Positions 1 through 9,647 are shown, counted from the stretch's first letter. The stretch: DNA of 64,000 nt from Stigmatella aurantiaca DW4/3-1 (GCF_000165485.1 NC_014623.1:186001-250000); one strand, 5' to 3'. The notes: generated by a model from the sequence alone, not told the origin. Numbers and translations: made by a program.

Positions 1-1
1 C

Positions 2-2866
2 GAGAAGGTCGATCTGGTGGATGAGGTCTACAGCCTCTCCAACTATGAGGTGATCTCCGGTGCGGACGGTGAGCTGAGCTTCCCGGAGGTCATCGAGAAG
101 GTGCGCGGCGGCTGGACCGCGGAGCAGTTGCGCGAGTTCGCCCTCAAGGACGCTTTCCTGTACCGCAACATCGTGTCGGAGGACGGGCAGCGGTCCGCCA
201 TCAACGTCCGGCTGAAGAAGATCAGCGGAGACATCGAGGTCATCGCCAAGGGCAGGGTCATTGCCGAGATCCAGAAGCTGCTCGAGGCCGAGACAGGGAT
301 GGGCCCGTATCAGCTCACCGGCTGGCCGGTGATCCAGGTCGAGATGACGCGCGCCATGGAAGGGGACCTGGGGCTGTTGGTTCCGCTGGCGTTCGGGGCC
401 ATCGCGTTGCTGCTGGTGTTCGCGTTCGGCCGCCCCTCGGGGGTGCTCTTGCCCCTGCTGGGGGTGCTCCTGTCGCTGCTGCTCTCCATGGGCAACCTGG
501 GACTGGCGGGTCTCTCCATCTCGATGATCACCAACGCCCTGCCGTTGATGATCATCGCGGTTTCGACCACGTTCAGCATCTATGTCATGGCGGCGATCTT
601 CCAGGCGCTCCCGCAGGAGCCGGACCGGCTGAGCGCGGTGCGCAGCGCGCTGGCGCATTCGGCGCCGGGGATCTTCCTGTCGGGCCTGACGACCGCCATC
701 GGCTTCATCAGCCTGAAGTTCAATCCCGTCGAGGCGATTGACGAGTTCGGTTCGTTCGCGGCGCTGGGCGTCTTGTGCGCGACGGTGGTCTCCACGGTCT
801 TCATTCCCGCCCTGGCCGCGGTCCTTCCGCTGCGCGCCCGGCCGCCATCGCGGTTCGCCGTTCTGTCCCATCGGCTCCAGCCGGTCAGGCTGCTGCCCGC
901 GCTGATCTCCCCACGGGGACGCATGGTGGCCACCGTGGGCACCGTGGCGATGATCGCCGGCAGCGCCTATGGCGTGGCCAGGATGCAGATCGAGACCGAT
1001 CCGATCTCCTGGTTCCCCAAGGACTCCAGCACCTACCAGACCGTCCAGTCCGTGAACAAGACGATGGTCGGCATCACGCCCTTCAACATCGTGCTCGAGA
1101 CGAAGGAGCAGGGAGGGCTTCAGGAGCCCGCCGTGCTGGAGAAGATCGAGGCACTCCAGAAGTACCTGGCCGGCCATGACGGCGTGGACACCACGTTGTC
1201 ATACGTGGACCTGCTCAAGATGATGAACCGGGCCCTGAATGATGGGGACCCGGCGGCGTACCGGATTCCCGAGACGCGCCCCGCAGTCGCCCAGACGATG
1301 CTGCTCTACGAGGCCGATGGGCTCGAATGGCTGGTGACTCCGGATTACACCAAGGCCAACCTCGTCCTGCGCTCCCATATCCTCTCGTCCGACAAGAACG
1401 TGAGCTTCGGTCAAGAGGTGAATGCCTATCTGGCCAGTCACTTCGCGGGCACTGGCGTCTCCGCCCGCATCACCGGCACGGGCTATCTCTCCTCCAAGAC
1501 CAACCTCTCGTTCACCAGCGGCATGGCGCAGAGCCTGATGCTGAGCTTGGCGCTGATCAGCGTGGTGATGATGATCGTCTCTCGCTCCGTCCGGATTGGC
1601 CTGCTGGCCTTGATCCCCAACACGCTGCCCATCGCGTTCAACTACGCGATCCTGGGTTGGACGGGCCTGACGCTGAATGCCGCGACCAGCATCACCGGCT
1701 GCATCGCGATGGGCATGGCGGTGGACGACACCATCCACTTCATCACCTCCTTCCGGGAGAAGCTCTTCGAGATCCGGGACGTCCGCGCATCGCTGGAACA
1801 CGCGCTGAGCACCGTGGGCCAGCCGATGATGTTCAACGCGTTCTGCCTGTCGCTGGGGTTCTCTGCCTTCCTGCTGTCGGGCTTCGAGCCCATCAACACC
1901 CTGGGGCTGCTGGTCGCCGTGACCATGGCGGTGGCCGTTGTCTGCGAGCTGATGCTGATGCCGAACTTGTTGCTGGCGGTGGGCCCGTGGCTCCTGGCGG
2001 GGGTGTCCAAGGCTCCGCCGTCCAACACCGTGCAGGGAGGGCTGGACAGCGCCGCGCCTGCCGCCGAGGTGAAGCGCTCCGTGGCCGGCTCGGCCAAGGT
2101 CCTGGCGGTGGTGGTGGGACTGGGGAGCCTGCTGGCGCCGGGCCCTTCGAGTGCCGCGGAGCTCACCGCGCAGGAGATCATCGACCGGCTGACCGATGCG
2201 AACACGGTGGGGTTCAAGCAGGGCGCGGCGGAGATGCGGCTGGTGCTTCAGCCGGATGGGGGCGAAAAGCGCGAGCGGCGCTTCATCACCCGGACCCTCG
2301 ACATGGAAGGCAAGAGCCGGAACCTCATCCGGTTCCTGTCACCCGCGGAGGTTCAGGGCAGCGCCTTTCTGATGCTCGAGCACGGGGACGGCAAGGAAGA
2401 TGAGCTGTTCGTGTACCTGCCAGCCCTCAAGCGCACCCGCCGCATCTCCGAGGCTCAGAAGAGCGGGGCCTTCATGGGCAGCGACGTGAGCTATGCGGAC
2501 CTGGAGTATCAGGACCTGAAGAGCAGCTCGCACCAGAAGCTCGCGGATGTGAAGCTGGACGGCGTGGACTGCTACCAGCTCGTCTCCACGCCGAAGGACA
2601 AGGAGCGCTACAGCAAGATCGAGGTCTGGGTGCGCAAGGAGGGCTTTCTGGCGCAGCAACTGAAGTTCTATGACGCGTCTGGCACCCTGCAAAAGGTCTT
2701 CCGCATCCATGAGGCCAAACAGATCGACGGGGTGTGGATCGCCACCAAGGCGCAGGCCTGGGACAAGCTGAAGAAGCACAGCAGCTTCTTCTTCGTGGAT
2801 TCGCTGGACACGAAGACCCCGCAGAACGCGGCCGACTTCACGCCGGAGCGAATGCCGTCGAATTGA
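2..2866 (+). CDS. RND/MMPL-family exporter fused to a LolA-like lipoprotein-binding domain (5' partial)
   Basis: The frame is open to the first bases of the window, so the true start lies upstream; the GTG at 17 is only the first internal start codon. About the first 700 residues look like an RND/MMPL permease: two periplasmic loops and two clusters of hydrophobic helices, including an AMGMAVDDTIHFI segment typical of the second transmembrane half. A further hydrophobic stretch near 2090-2150, ending in SSAAELTAQEI, looks like a retained signal peptide or extra helix. The last ~235 residues match the outer-membrane lipoprotein-sorting (LolA-like) family, with FLMLEHGDG and VYLPALKRTRRI segments. 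In relatives these two parts are usually separate neighbouring genes. The inferred job is export of a lipid or lipophilic substrate towards the outer membrane, together with the beta-barrel gene just downstream (gap 36 bases). The substrate is unknown. Confidence 0.85.
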   Translation, partial: EKVDLVDEVYSLSNYEVISGADGELSFPEVIEKVRGGWTAEQLREFALKDAFLYRNIVSEDGQRSAINVRLKKISGDIEVIAKGRVIAEIQKLLEAETGMGPYQLTGWPVIQVEMTRAMEGDLGLLVPLAFGAIALLLVFAFGRPSGVLLPLLGVLLSLLLSMGNLGLAGLSISMITNALPLMIIAVSTTFSIYVMAAIFQALPQEPDRLSAVRSALAHSAPGIFLSGLTTAIGFISLKFNPVEAIDEFGSFAALGVLCATVVSTVFIPALAAVLPLRARPPSRFAVLSHRLQPVRLLPALISPRGRMVATVGTVAMIAGSAYGVARMQIETDPISWFPKDSSTYQTVQSVNKTMVGITPFNIVLETKEQGGLQEPAVLEKIEALQKYLAGHDGVDTTLSYVDLLKMMNRALNDGDPAAYRIPETRPAVAQTMLLYEADGLEWLVTPDYTKANLVLRSHILSSDKNVSFGQEVNAYLASHFAGTGVSARITGTGYLSSKTNLSFTSGMAQSLMLSLALISVVMMIVSRSVRIGLLALIPNTLPIAFNYAILGWTGLTLNAATSITGCIAMGMAVDDTIHFITSFREKLFEIRDVRASLEHALSTVGQPMMFNAFCLSLGFSAFLLSGFEPINTLGLLVAVTMAVAVVCELMLMPNLLLAVGPWLLAGVSKAPPSNTVQGGLDSAAPAAEVKRSVAGSAKVLAVVVGLGSLLAPGPSSAAELTAQEIIDRLTDANTVGFKQGAAEMRLVLQPDGGEKRERRFITRTLDMEGKSRNLIRFLSPAEVQGSAFLMLEHGDGKEDELFVYLPALKRTRRISEAQKSGAFMGSDVSYADLEYQDLKSSSHQKLADVKLDGVDCYQLVSTPKDKERYSKIEVWVRKEGFLAQQLKFYDASGTLQKVFRIHEAKQIDGVWIATKAQAWDKLKKHSSFFFVDSLDTKTPQNAADFTPERMPSN

Positions 2867-2902
2867 GAGGCCCCCCTGGCGGCCCAGGTGTGACCAAGGC
2901 TT

Positions 2903-4387
2903 ATGCTCAAGACGATTCTCCGGTTTCTCCCTCTCGCGGTGTGCTGCGGACTCGTGGCTCCCAGTGGCGCCCAGGCGAGCCAGGAGGAGCCCGCCCCGGA
3001 GCAGGTCCCTTCCTCGGCGCCGGACCCGGACCTGGAGGGAATGCCGGGGCTGAGTGAAGACCCGGACCTGATGGGGATGCCCGGCCCGGGCGAGGATGCT
3101 CCCGGCGCCGTCTCCGGGGTCTCGCCGGGAGCGACCGCCGGGTCCTCGTTCTCCTTCCGGGGGCGGTTCCGGTCCCAGATCAACATGGATCTGGCCGCCG
3201 ACCGGGCGGGCGAGGATCTCGTGGAGCTGCAGAACAGCTTCGATCTGGAGGCGGACCTGCGTTTGACCTCCGCCTTCTCGGCCCGCTTGTCGGGCCGGCT
3301 GTTCCATGATCTCCGCAGTCCGGAGCGGGACTTTGGCGGCGCCGCGCGCGCCTTCTATGACGGCGAGCTCCGTGACGCGGTGGTCTTCGTGAACTGGGGC
3401 CGGATCAGCCTGGAGGTGGGTCAGCAGACCGTGCGCTGGGGGAGCACCGAGCTCAACAGCCCCAACGACATCATCAACCCCACCGACTTCAGGCGGGGGC
3501 CCGGGGTGGACTTCGAGGTGCCGGTGCTGCCCGTCCCCCTCGTGCGCGCCGCCTACACGGGGGACCAGGCGGGCGGCGAACTGGTGTACGTGCCCTTCTT
3601 CTTTCCGAACCGGGGCTACGCGTTCGGGAGCGACTGGACCGTGCTGCTGGTTCAGCCTCCGCTCCTCGCGGCGCTTCAGCAGAGCGTCACGTTGCCGGCC
3701 CGGACGGGAGTCGCCGAGGAAGCCTTGTTCGCGGCGAATGCGCCCTCCTTCATGCCGCGCAACGGGAGCCTGGGCGGGCGCGCCTTTCTCCGGGGTTCGG
3801 GCTGGGATGCGCGGCTCAACGTGTTCTACGGATGGGATCGCATCCCGGAGCTGGTGTTCTCCCCGCCTGGCAGCTCGTCCGCTCCTTTCCGCTCGACGTT
3901 CTACCGGGAGCTGAGCGTGGGCGTGGATGGGTCGGCGGTGATGGATGACTTCATCTTCCGGGCGGACCTGCGCTTCTCCACTCGGCGCACGTTCTACACG
4001 CAGGCGCTCGTGCCGTTCCGTGACCGGGCGCTGTCGTGGGCGGGCGGCGTGGAGTTTCGCGAGCGCTTCCTGCTCGAACTCTCCGGCATCTGGCTCCCCG
4101 GGCGCACCGCGGAGGACGAACCGCTCTTTCTCATCGACCGCCACATGGCCAGCGCCGCACTGGTGTACCGCGACACCTTCCTGCGCGAGCGGCTGAAGGT
4201 GAACGTGGGTGTCCAGTATGGGCTGGTCAAGAGGGACTGGGTCGTCTCGGGGGTCCTCGCCTTCGATGTGCAGCCCGGCCACGAGCTGGCCGGGGGGGTT
4301 CTTTGGCTGGAGGGGAAGCCGTTCTCCCTGGGCGGTCTCTTCGATGCCAACGACTACGCCTTCGCGCGGTACACCTACGCGTTTTGA
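2903..4387 (+). CDS. outer-membrane beta-barrel protein, DUF1302/alginate-export-like
   Basis: The 494-aa product begins with a clear signal peptide (LPLAVCCGLVAPSGAQAS), followed by a Pro/Glu/Asp-rich linker carrying two similar D-P-D-L-x-G-M-P segments. The body consists of alternating amphipathic strands and ends in FARYTYAF, whose terminal Phe is the classic beta-barrel assembly signal. The segment GQQTVRWGSTELNSPNDIIN resembles the conserved region of DUF1302-type barrels, which are often encoded beside RND exporters and LolA-like proteins. It follows the exporter fusion by 36 bases and is probably co-transcribed, so it may be the outer-membrane component of the same export route. Family assignment is from motif memory and moderately sure; the barrel nature is well supported. 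It converges with the acylase gene, with only 5 bases between the stops. Confidence 0.72.
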   Translation: MLKTILRFLPLAVCCGLVAPSGAQASQEEPAPEQVPSSAPDPDLEGMPGLSEDPDLMGMPGPGEDAPGAVSGVSPGATAGSSFSFRGRFRSQINMDLAADRAGEDLVELQNSFDLEADLRLTSAFSARLSGRLFHDLRSPERDFGGAARAFYDGELRDAVVFVNWGRISLEVGQQTVRWGSTELNSPNDIINPTDFRRGPGVDFEVPVLPVPLVRAAYTGDQAGGELVYVPFFFPNRGYAFGSDWTVLLVQPPLLAALQQSVTLPARTGVAEEALFAANAPSFMPRNGSLGGRAFLRGSGWDARLNVFYGWDRIPELVFSPPGSSSAPFRSTFYRELSVGVDGSAVMDDFIFRADLRFSTRRTFYTQALVPFRDRALSWAGGVEFRERFLLELSGIWLPGRTAEDEPLFLIDRHMASAALVYRDTFLRERLKVNVGVQYGLVKRDWVVSGVLAFDVQPGHELAGGVLWLEGKPFSLGGLFDANDYAFARYTYAF

Positions 4388-4392
4388 AGGGC

Positions 4393-6813
4393 TCAGTCGT
4401 GGCGGAGCGGGAGGGAGCGGTATTCCGGCGCGTGGACGATCTCCTCCTCGGTGAAGGCCACGTCCCGCCATTGCTTGTTGGAGAAGAGGGGGAGCTGATC
4501 CCGGAAGCTGGGGGAGGCGCTGTTGCCCTGTTGCCCGAGGGTGAGCAGGGCCCGGGCGCGAACTCCTCCTCCCTCCTCGAACTCCAGGGCCATGAGGAAG
4601 CTGGTGCCGTTGTTGATGACATACCCCTCGCTCGTCAGGCCTGAGCGGGTGTTGAGCACGGTGGCGCGCGGCGTGGGCGGCTCGAGGGAGGTGTTGAGGG
4701 TGTTGCTGTAGTTGATGACGTTGGCCACGCCTTCCTGTCCCAGGCCGCCGTGCAGCGGGACTCGCTGTCCCGCGCGGAGGGCGTACTGGACCTGCCCCAG
4801 CGGCGTGTTCACCTCGATGCCGGCTTTCCGCAGAATCAGCACCGCGGCGGCGAGCCGGTCGAGCACCGGATCCGGACCGCTGGTGGGCGCGGGCGTCAAG
4901 GTGTTGGGGGTGGTCACGGGAGCCGCCGCGGAGAAGGGCGCGGCGAAGAGCGTGCCCGCCTGGGTTAGCGCTTCCAGACCGAAGGTGTCGAGGAACTCGC
5001 GCCAGAGCGGAGGGCCTACGGACTCCAGGTTGAAGCGTCCATCCCATGCGGCCAAGGCCGCGCAGGCCTGGGAGAGATCCACGGCCACCCCTTCGGCGGT
5101 GCCGCTCGGATTCGCCTGGCAGCGTTGCACCACCGCCGCGCGCAGCAGCTCGGCCGAGAGGCCACGGTTGCTGAGGACGGCCTCCTGCACCTCCTCCAGG
5201 GTGAAGCGGCCATCCGCGCCCGAGGCGCCGCCTTCGCGCACCTCGGACAGCGTCACCGCGTTCATGCGGGTGCGCAGCGAGCGCGCGGTCCGTTCTCCGC
5301 CGTGCAGGGGGGAAAAGCCCTCGAGGGTGACGGTGGGGTGGATGAGCCAGTGGTTGTCATTGGCGTTGAAGACGACATCCCGGCGCGCCAGGCGGGGCAT
5401 GCTCGGGGTGGGCAGCAGTCCGGGGCGGCGGGAGCCTGGCGCCACCTGCCACTCATCGCGTGATGTGCTGCCATCCAGCAACACGATGCTCGAGCGAATC
5501 AACGCGGACTGGAGTGAGCCGGGGCGGGCCACTTCTTGCTGCCAGGCCTGGAGGGTGGGCAGGCTGAGGTTGGGCGTGGCCGCTGCGTCCGCGTACCAGA
5601 CCGAGCCTTCGGCATCGGTGGCCATCGTGTGGACCCAGGGAATGCCCTGCGCGGTATCGATGGCCTGCTGGAGCTCCGTCGTGCTGCGGGCCCGCGCCAT
5701 GGCCAGGTACTGGGTGAGGAGGGCCTCGTTGTCGAGGTTGGCATCCCGGTAGGTGAGGGCCAGGTTCTCGGTCCAGCCAATGCCGGGCAGGGAGATGATG
5801 GGACCGTAGTGGCTGCTGTAGTAGGTCCGGGTGACGTCCCGCAGGGAGCCGTCCGGTTGGCGCACCTGGAGGGTGATGGCTCGCGCGGTCATCGCCCGCT
5901 CCTGCCCGTCATAAAGGTAGGCGGTGGGCTTTCCGGGCACGATTTTCAGGGCGTAGGCCGTGAAGCGGGCGCTGTTGGACACGGTGTGCGTCCACGCTAC
6001 CTGGGAGTTGAAGCCGATGAGGATGACGGGAGCGCCCATCAGGGTGGCGCCGTAGACATCCAATTGGCCCGGGATGGTGAGGTGACTCTCCCAGAGCCGG
6101 AACTCCCCCTCCCAGGGGAAGTGCGGGTTGGCCAGCAGCATGCCGCGTCCGCCCGCGGAGCGCTCCGTGCCCAAGGCCCAGCCGTTGCTGCCGAGGCTCT
6201 CGGGAGGGGGCACGGCCAAGGGGGCTTGATGGGGCAGCCATTGCACGCCCGGGCCGCTGGGCGGCTGGGCCGCGGCGATGGCCGCCACCAACTGCCCACT
6301 GCTGAAGGCCACGGCGAAGTAGCGTTGCCAAGCCAGCAGGTCCACCGGGGTGATGGGGGCCAGCCAAGGCTGGCCGGCGCAGGGCAGGCTCGCCGCGTCC
6401 GGCTCGCTCAGGAAGGCGTTGAATCCGGCCGCGTAGCCCTCGTTCAACGCCTTCTCGTCATCGGGCATGCGGCTGAGCGAGTCCTGGGCGCGGCCGATCA
6501 GATCCAGTGCCCGGAAGGCGAAGTCCGTGGTGAGGTGGAGGTCGCCGGGGCCCGGGCCGAAGTAGCGTGCGCGCTCGCCGCGGATCTTGATGATCTGGTC
6601 GGCCAGGGTGCATGCACGGTCATGCGCGATGGCATAGCCCTGACCGAAGCCCGCGCTGCCCAGATCCTTGGCCAGGATGTGGGGGATTCCGTACTGCGTG
6701 TAGCGCAGCTCGGCTTCATAGCGCGAGGACGGCGGAAGGTGGATTGGGGCATCGTCGGAGCAACTGACGAGGCCCGTGAGGGCAATGAGCGGCAGCAGAC
6801 ACAAGCGGTTCAT
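4393..6813 (-). CDS. penicillin acylase family lipoprotein (Ntn hydrolase)
   Basis: The product is 806 aa from the ATG at 6813. This start was chosen over the upstream ATG at 6828 because GGAGGAG lies at the right distance before it. The N-terminus is a lipoprotein signal with lipobox GLVSC, so the enzyme should be anchored in the cell envelope. The SNGWALG segment is the expected site of autocatalytic cleavage, giving a beta chain with N-terminal Ser nucleophile. LLANPHFPW and the later FNANDNHWL segment are also typical of the family. Members hydrolyse amide bonds in beta-lactams, acyl-homoserine lactones or other N-acyl compounds; which applies here cannot be told. The length is normal and the gene looks intact. 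Confidence 0.9.
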   Translation of the reverse strand: MNRLCLLPLIALTGLVSCSDDAPIHLPPSSRYEAELRYTQYGIPHILAKDLGSAGFGQGYAIAHDRACTLADQIIKIRGERARYFGPGPGDLHLTTDFAFRALDLIGRAQDSLSRMPDDEKALNEGYAAGFNAFLSEPDAASLPCAGQPWLAPITPVDLLAWQRYFAVAFSSGQLVAAIAAAQPPSGPGVQWLPHQAPLAVPPPESLGSNGWALGTERSAGGRGMLLANPHFPWEGEFRLWESHLTIPGQLDVYGATLMGAPVILIGFNSQVAWTHTVSNSARFTAYALKIVPGKPTAYLYDGQERAMTARAITLQVRQPDGSLRDVTRTYYSSHYGPIISLPGIGWTENLALTYRDANLDNEALLTQYLAMARARSTTELQQAIDTAQGIPWVHTMATDAEGSVWYADAAATPNLSLPTLQAWQQEVARPGSLQSALIRSSIVLLDGSTSRDEWQVAPGSRRPGLLPTPSMPRLARRDVVFNANDNHWLIHPTVTLEGFSPLHGGERTARSLRTRMNAVTLSEVREGGASGADGRFTLEEVQEAVLSNRGLSAELLRAAVVQRCQANPSGTAEGVAVDLSQACAALAAWDGRFNLESVGPPLWREFLDTFGLEALTQAGTLFAAPFSAAAPVTTPNTLTPAPTSGPDPVLDRLAAAVLILRKAGIEVNTPLGQVQYALRAGQRVPLHGGLGQEGVANVINYSNTLNTSLEPPTPRATVLNTRSGLTSEGYVINNGTSFLMALEFEEGGGVRARALLTLGQQGNSASPSFRDQLPLFSNKQWRDVAFTEEEIVHAPEYRSLPLRHD

Positions 6814-6966
6814 GGGCATCTCCTCCAAGGGCGCTCAGTGTGGAGGTACCTGGGCCGGGGCTCAAGGGCACGTACACCCCGCCCCGGAGCGGATGCGATA
6901 CGCCAAACAGGAAGCCCATTCCTTCGATCCGCTATACTGGCCTTCGCCTACTCCCGAGGAGTCGCC

Positions 6967-7272
6967 GTGCAGAATGCCTTCCGCTTGCAGTCCTTCGTTG
7001 CATCGCTCGCGCTCCTGGGACTCGTGGGTTGTGCCCACGTTGATATGGTTTCCGCCAACCTCAAGAGCCAGGCGCCCTATGGTGTCGTCCAAATGGGACC
7101 CAGTATTGTGTATATCGTCGACCCTAGGACGGAGACCTGTGTGATTGTCTATGGCGACAGTGCTGCCGCCCAAGTCTCCTGCGCGAAGCTGAAGAAAAAC
7201 GTCCCAGAAGCCGCGCGCTACGTGACCTGGGATCCAGGCGCCGAGGATGCACCCACTCCTGCCCCTCGTTAG
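6967..7272 (+). CDS. small lipoprotein of unknown function
   Basis: This gene encodes 101 aa from a GTG start at 6967, chosen because GAGGAG sits five bases upstream. An N-terminal hydrophobic segment ends in lipobox LVGC, predicting a lipidated envelope protein. The mature part contains two further cysteines (in RTETCVIVYG and QVSCAKL) that could form a disulfide, and ends in a Pro-rich tail. It is divergent from the acylase gene with about 150 bases between them. No family was recognised. Codon use and the good ribosome site support a real gene. Confidence 0.7.
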   Translation: MQNAFRLQSFVASLALLGLVGCAHVDMVSANLKSQAPYGVVQMGPSIVYIVDPRTETCVIVYGDSAAAQVSCAKLKKNVPEAARYVTWDPGAEDAPTPAPR

Positions 7273-7719
7273 GCAAGTCCTTGGAGGGTGTTGAGCGGAA
7301 GCGAGCGGCTACAGCATGCAGCGCTCGCCCATGAAGTGAGACACCGCTTGCAGCACGTGCTGTTGTGGCGCAGCGGCCACCGCCCGCTCTGTCGGAGCCA
7401 CATCGGAGCCCGTGCGCCTCCTCATGGAGCCTCTCGCATCTGACCCTGGGGTTGCCCCGATGGGGTGACGCTCCCGCCCTTCGTGTGGAGCGCGTGCTGA
7501 GGAATTCACGAGGGCCTCGTGCAAGCCGCAGCCTCGCGGAACCTGTCGACTTGTCGGACAGGTTCGTGCCTGTTTGCAACGACAGCTCGCCTCTCACTCA
7601 CCGCTATGGTGCAGGTGCGGGGTTCGGGCGCGGTCGGCTCGCTGCTTCGCTCGCGGTTGCAAGGCGCGGACTGGCGTATTTGTCATAGAACGCCAACCAT
7701 CTTTCGCGGACGCCCTCGT
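7273..7719. other. gene-poor stretch with a dispersed repeat
   Basis: No convincing coding sequence is seen in this ~450-base stretch. The short open frames lack ribosome sites and family resemblance. The only structure noticed is the repeat copy at 7510-7571. Confidence 0.5.
7510..7571. repeat. dispersed repeat with hairpin, copy A
   Basis: A 62-base segment closely matches 24124-24185; aligned by eye there are five differences. Within it AACCTGTC (7540-7547) and GACAGGTT (7557-7564) form perfect inverted arms around a 9-base loop. A weaker version of the hairpin region lies at 35857-35888. The element is in non-coding DNA beside a gene remnant. It may be a small non-autonomous mobile element or a myxobacterial interspersed palindrome. 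Confidence 0.65.
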
Positions 7720-8091
7720 CTAGCAAATGACTGCCGATGGCGACAGCCCATGACCGGAGTGGACCAGAATCGAGTTCCAACCGCCTTCTCTCACTGAGAA
7801 CTGGTAGGTCAACTGCCCCCAGGAAGGCGAGTCATAGATCACCTGAGCGTCATTGAGTCCCGCGAATCGAGTACCCGACACATCGCTGTAACCGGTACCA
7901 GAAGCAAAGCGGCTCTCGCGGTAGGCCAATCGTCGGTCTTCCACCGCCAGGCGAAGTCCTTCCTGGGCGTTCGCTTCGACAGTATTGTTATTGATGCAGG
8001 TTTGATAGCTGAAATCGACCTCGGAGCCGTCGACACGCTTGATCCAGATGCCCGTCGCGTCAGGTCGAACATTGAACTTGTCCCCCGAGCA
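7720..8091 (-). pseudogene. remnant of a hypothetical protein gene
   Basis: An open frame of ~123 codons begins directly after an in-frame TGA (8092-8094) and has no ATG, GTG or TTG until the GTG at 7944. The translated sequence looks protein-like throughout (for example VKIW-type basic and FSYQTCINNN segments, then ESRFASGTGYSDVSG and SVREGGWNSILVH). This suggests a decayed gene whose 5' part is frameshifted or lost. The family is not recognised. It could instead be a short real gene starting at 7944 (74 aa), but coding-like sequence upstream argues for a remnant. It lies next to repeat copy A. Confidence 0.45.
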
Positions 8092-8203
8092 TCAGACGGA
8101 GCTGTGGGCACTGGTGCCACTCTTTCTGCGCATTCAATAGCAGCTTGCCGCTTTGCCTGGTTTCTTGAGAGGGCTCCGCTTCCCTTGCGGAGCTCCTGCC
8201 GCG

Positions 8204-9493
8204 TCAGGGCTGTTGTGGACGATGGCGCTCCCGTGGCTTGTCTGGCAGCTCCCGCAGGGGGACAAGCGTGCCCAACAGGGGTCCTCCGTACTTGAGACGA
8301 GCGATGCGCTGCGCGGGGTAGATGCCTCGGTGGCCCGTGAGCAGGTAGGCGAGGGCGGCGACGATGGCCACGTGGGGCAGCACGCTGGCGCCCACCAGCT
8401 CCACCGCCATGATCGTCAGCGCCAGGGGCGTGTTGGCCGCGGCCGCGAAGAGTGCCGCCATGCCCACCGCCGCCCCCAGGTCCAGCGGCAGCCCCAGCAC
8501 CCGCGCCAGCACGTTGCCGAGCGCCGCGCCGATGAAGAACAAGGGCGTCACCTCCCCGCCCAGGAAGCCCGCCCCCAGCGTCACCGCCGTGAAGAGCAGC
8601 TTCCACGCGAAGGCGGACTCGGGAAGCGCCGGGTCCACGAAGGCGCGCACCAGCGTCGGCACGCCCAAGCCCAGGTACATGTCCGTCCCCACCAGCTTCC
8701 ACAGCCCCACCACCGCGAGTCCTCCCACCGCCATGCGCAGCGGCAACGCGGGGATGCGCCCCTCCAGCAGCTTCTTCAGCCGGTGGGTTCCCTCCACGAA
8801 GACAACCGCCACCGCCGCCACGGCGACGGCGAAGACACACCACTTTGCCAGCACCCCTCCTGTCAGTGGCAGAACGCTGGGCGCGGGGTAGGCGGTGTGC
8901 ACGATGCCCAACCCCCGGGTTGTCAGATCGCCCACCACCGCGGCCACGAGGGCCGGCAGCAGGGCCTCGTAGCCCAAACGCCCCACGACGAGCACCTCCA
9001 GGCCGAACACGGCGCCCGCGATGGGCGTGCCGAACACCGAGCCGAAGCCGCCCGCGATGCCCGCGGCGAGCAGCTCGCGCCGCGTGTCCGCGGAGACGCG
9101 GAAGCGGTGCGCGATGGCATCCGCCAGGCTGCCCCCCATCTGGACCGCGGTGCCCTCCCGGCCCGCGCTGCCGCCAAACAGGTGCGTGAGCACGGTGCCC
9201 AGCAGCACCAAGGGGGCCATGCGCAGCGGAATCTGCCGGTCTCCCTCGTGCACAGTGTCCAGGACGAGATTGTTCCCCCCCCGGATGGACGAGCCCCACC
9301 GGGCATAGAGCGCCCCCACCGCGAGCCCGGCCGCCGGCAGCGCGTAGACGAGGAGTGGAAACCGCTCCCGGAGGGCGGTGGCCTCGTCGAGCAGGAACAG
9401 AAAGATCGCAGAGGCCACTCCGCAGACCCCGCCTACCAGGGTCCCAAGGACCCCCCACTGTGCCAGGACACGGAGGCGTTCACGTGGACTCAT
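8204..9493 (-). CDS. CLC-family anion transporter, possibly the fluoride-exporting CLC-F class
   Basis: The 429-aa membrane protein has the usual CLC run of hydrophobic helices. The GREGTAVQMGG motif carries the gating Glu, and GGEVTPLFFIG corresponds to the GxFxP region. Where chloride-type CLCs have GSGIP, this protein has RGGNNLVLD. The absence of the central Ser, together with Thr after GREG, is from memory a trait of CLC-F fluoride/proton antiporters. I did not recognise a fluoride riboswitch in the ~150-base leader. The gene stands alone, divergent from the ELWxxDGT lipoprotein. CLC membership is sure; the fluoride assignment is an inference. Confidence 0.88.
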   Translation of the reverse strand: MSPRERLRVLAQWGVLGTLVGGVCGVASAIFLFLLDEATALRERFPLLVYALPAAGLAVGALYARWGSSIRGGNNLVLDTVHEGDRQIPLRMAPLVLLGTVLTHLFGGSAGREGTAVQMGGSLADAIAHRFRVSADTRRELLAAGIAGGFGSVFGTPIAGAVFGLEVLVVGRLGYEALLPALVAAVVGDLTTRGLGIVHTAYPAPSVLPLTGGVLAKWCVFAVAVAAVAVVFVEGTHRLKKLLEGRIPALPLRMAVGGLAVVGLWKLVGTDMYLGLGVPTLVRAFVDPALPESAFAWKLLFTAVTLGAGFLGGEVTPLFFIGAALGNVLARVLGLPLDLGAAVGMAALFAAAANTPLALTIMAVELVGASVLPHVAIVAALAYLLTGHRGIYPAQRIARLKYGGPLLGTLVPLRELPDKPRERHRPQQP

Positions 9494-9647
9494 GGACGAG
9501 CACTGTACATCTCGCCGATGTGGCCTCAGGGGCTCTGTTTCATGGCGGCCAGTTTTCAGGCCCCATGCCCGGAAGGCCGCTCCCGCGGAGTGCCTCCCGA
9601 TGACACCTCCATTAGGGATTTCGCCCTAGCCATGGAGAGCATGTTCG

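Noticed and set aside
2339-5047. 902-codon minus-strand frame over the exporter, barrel and acylase genes
   Set aside because: Shadow frame with unstructured Arg/Pro/His-rich translation; the plus and minus genes below it have clear families.
9494-9647. Fluoride riboswitch upstream of the CLC gene
   Set aside because: The leader lacks the conserved motifs I know for that RNA; a covariance search would decide.
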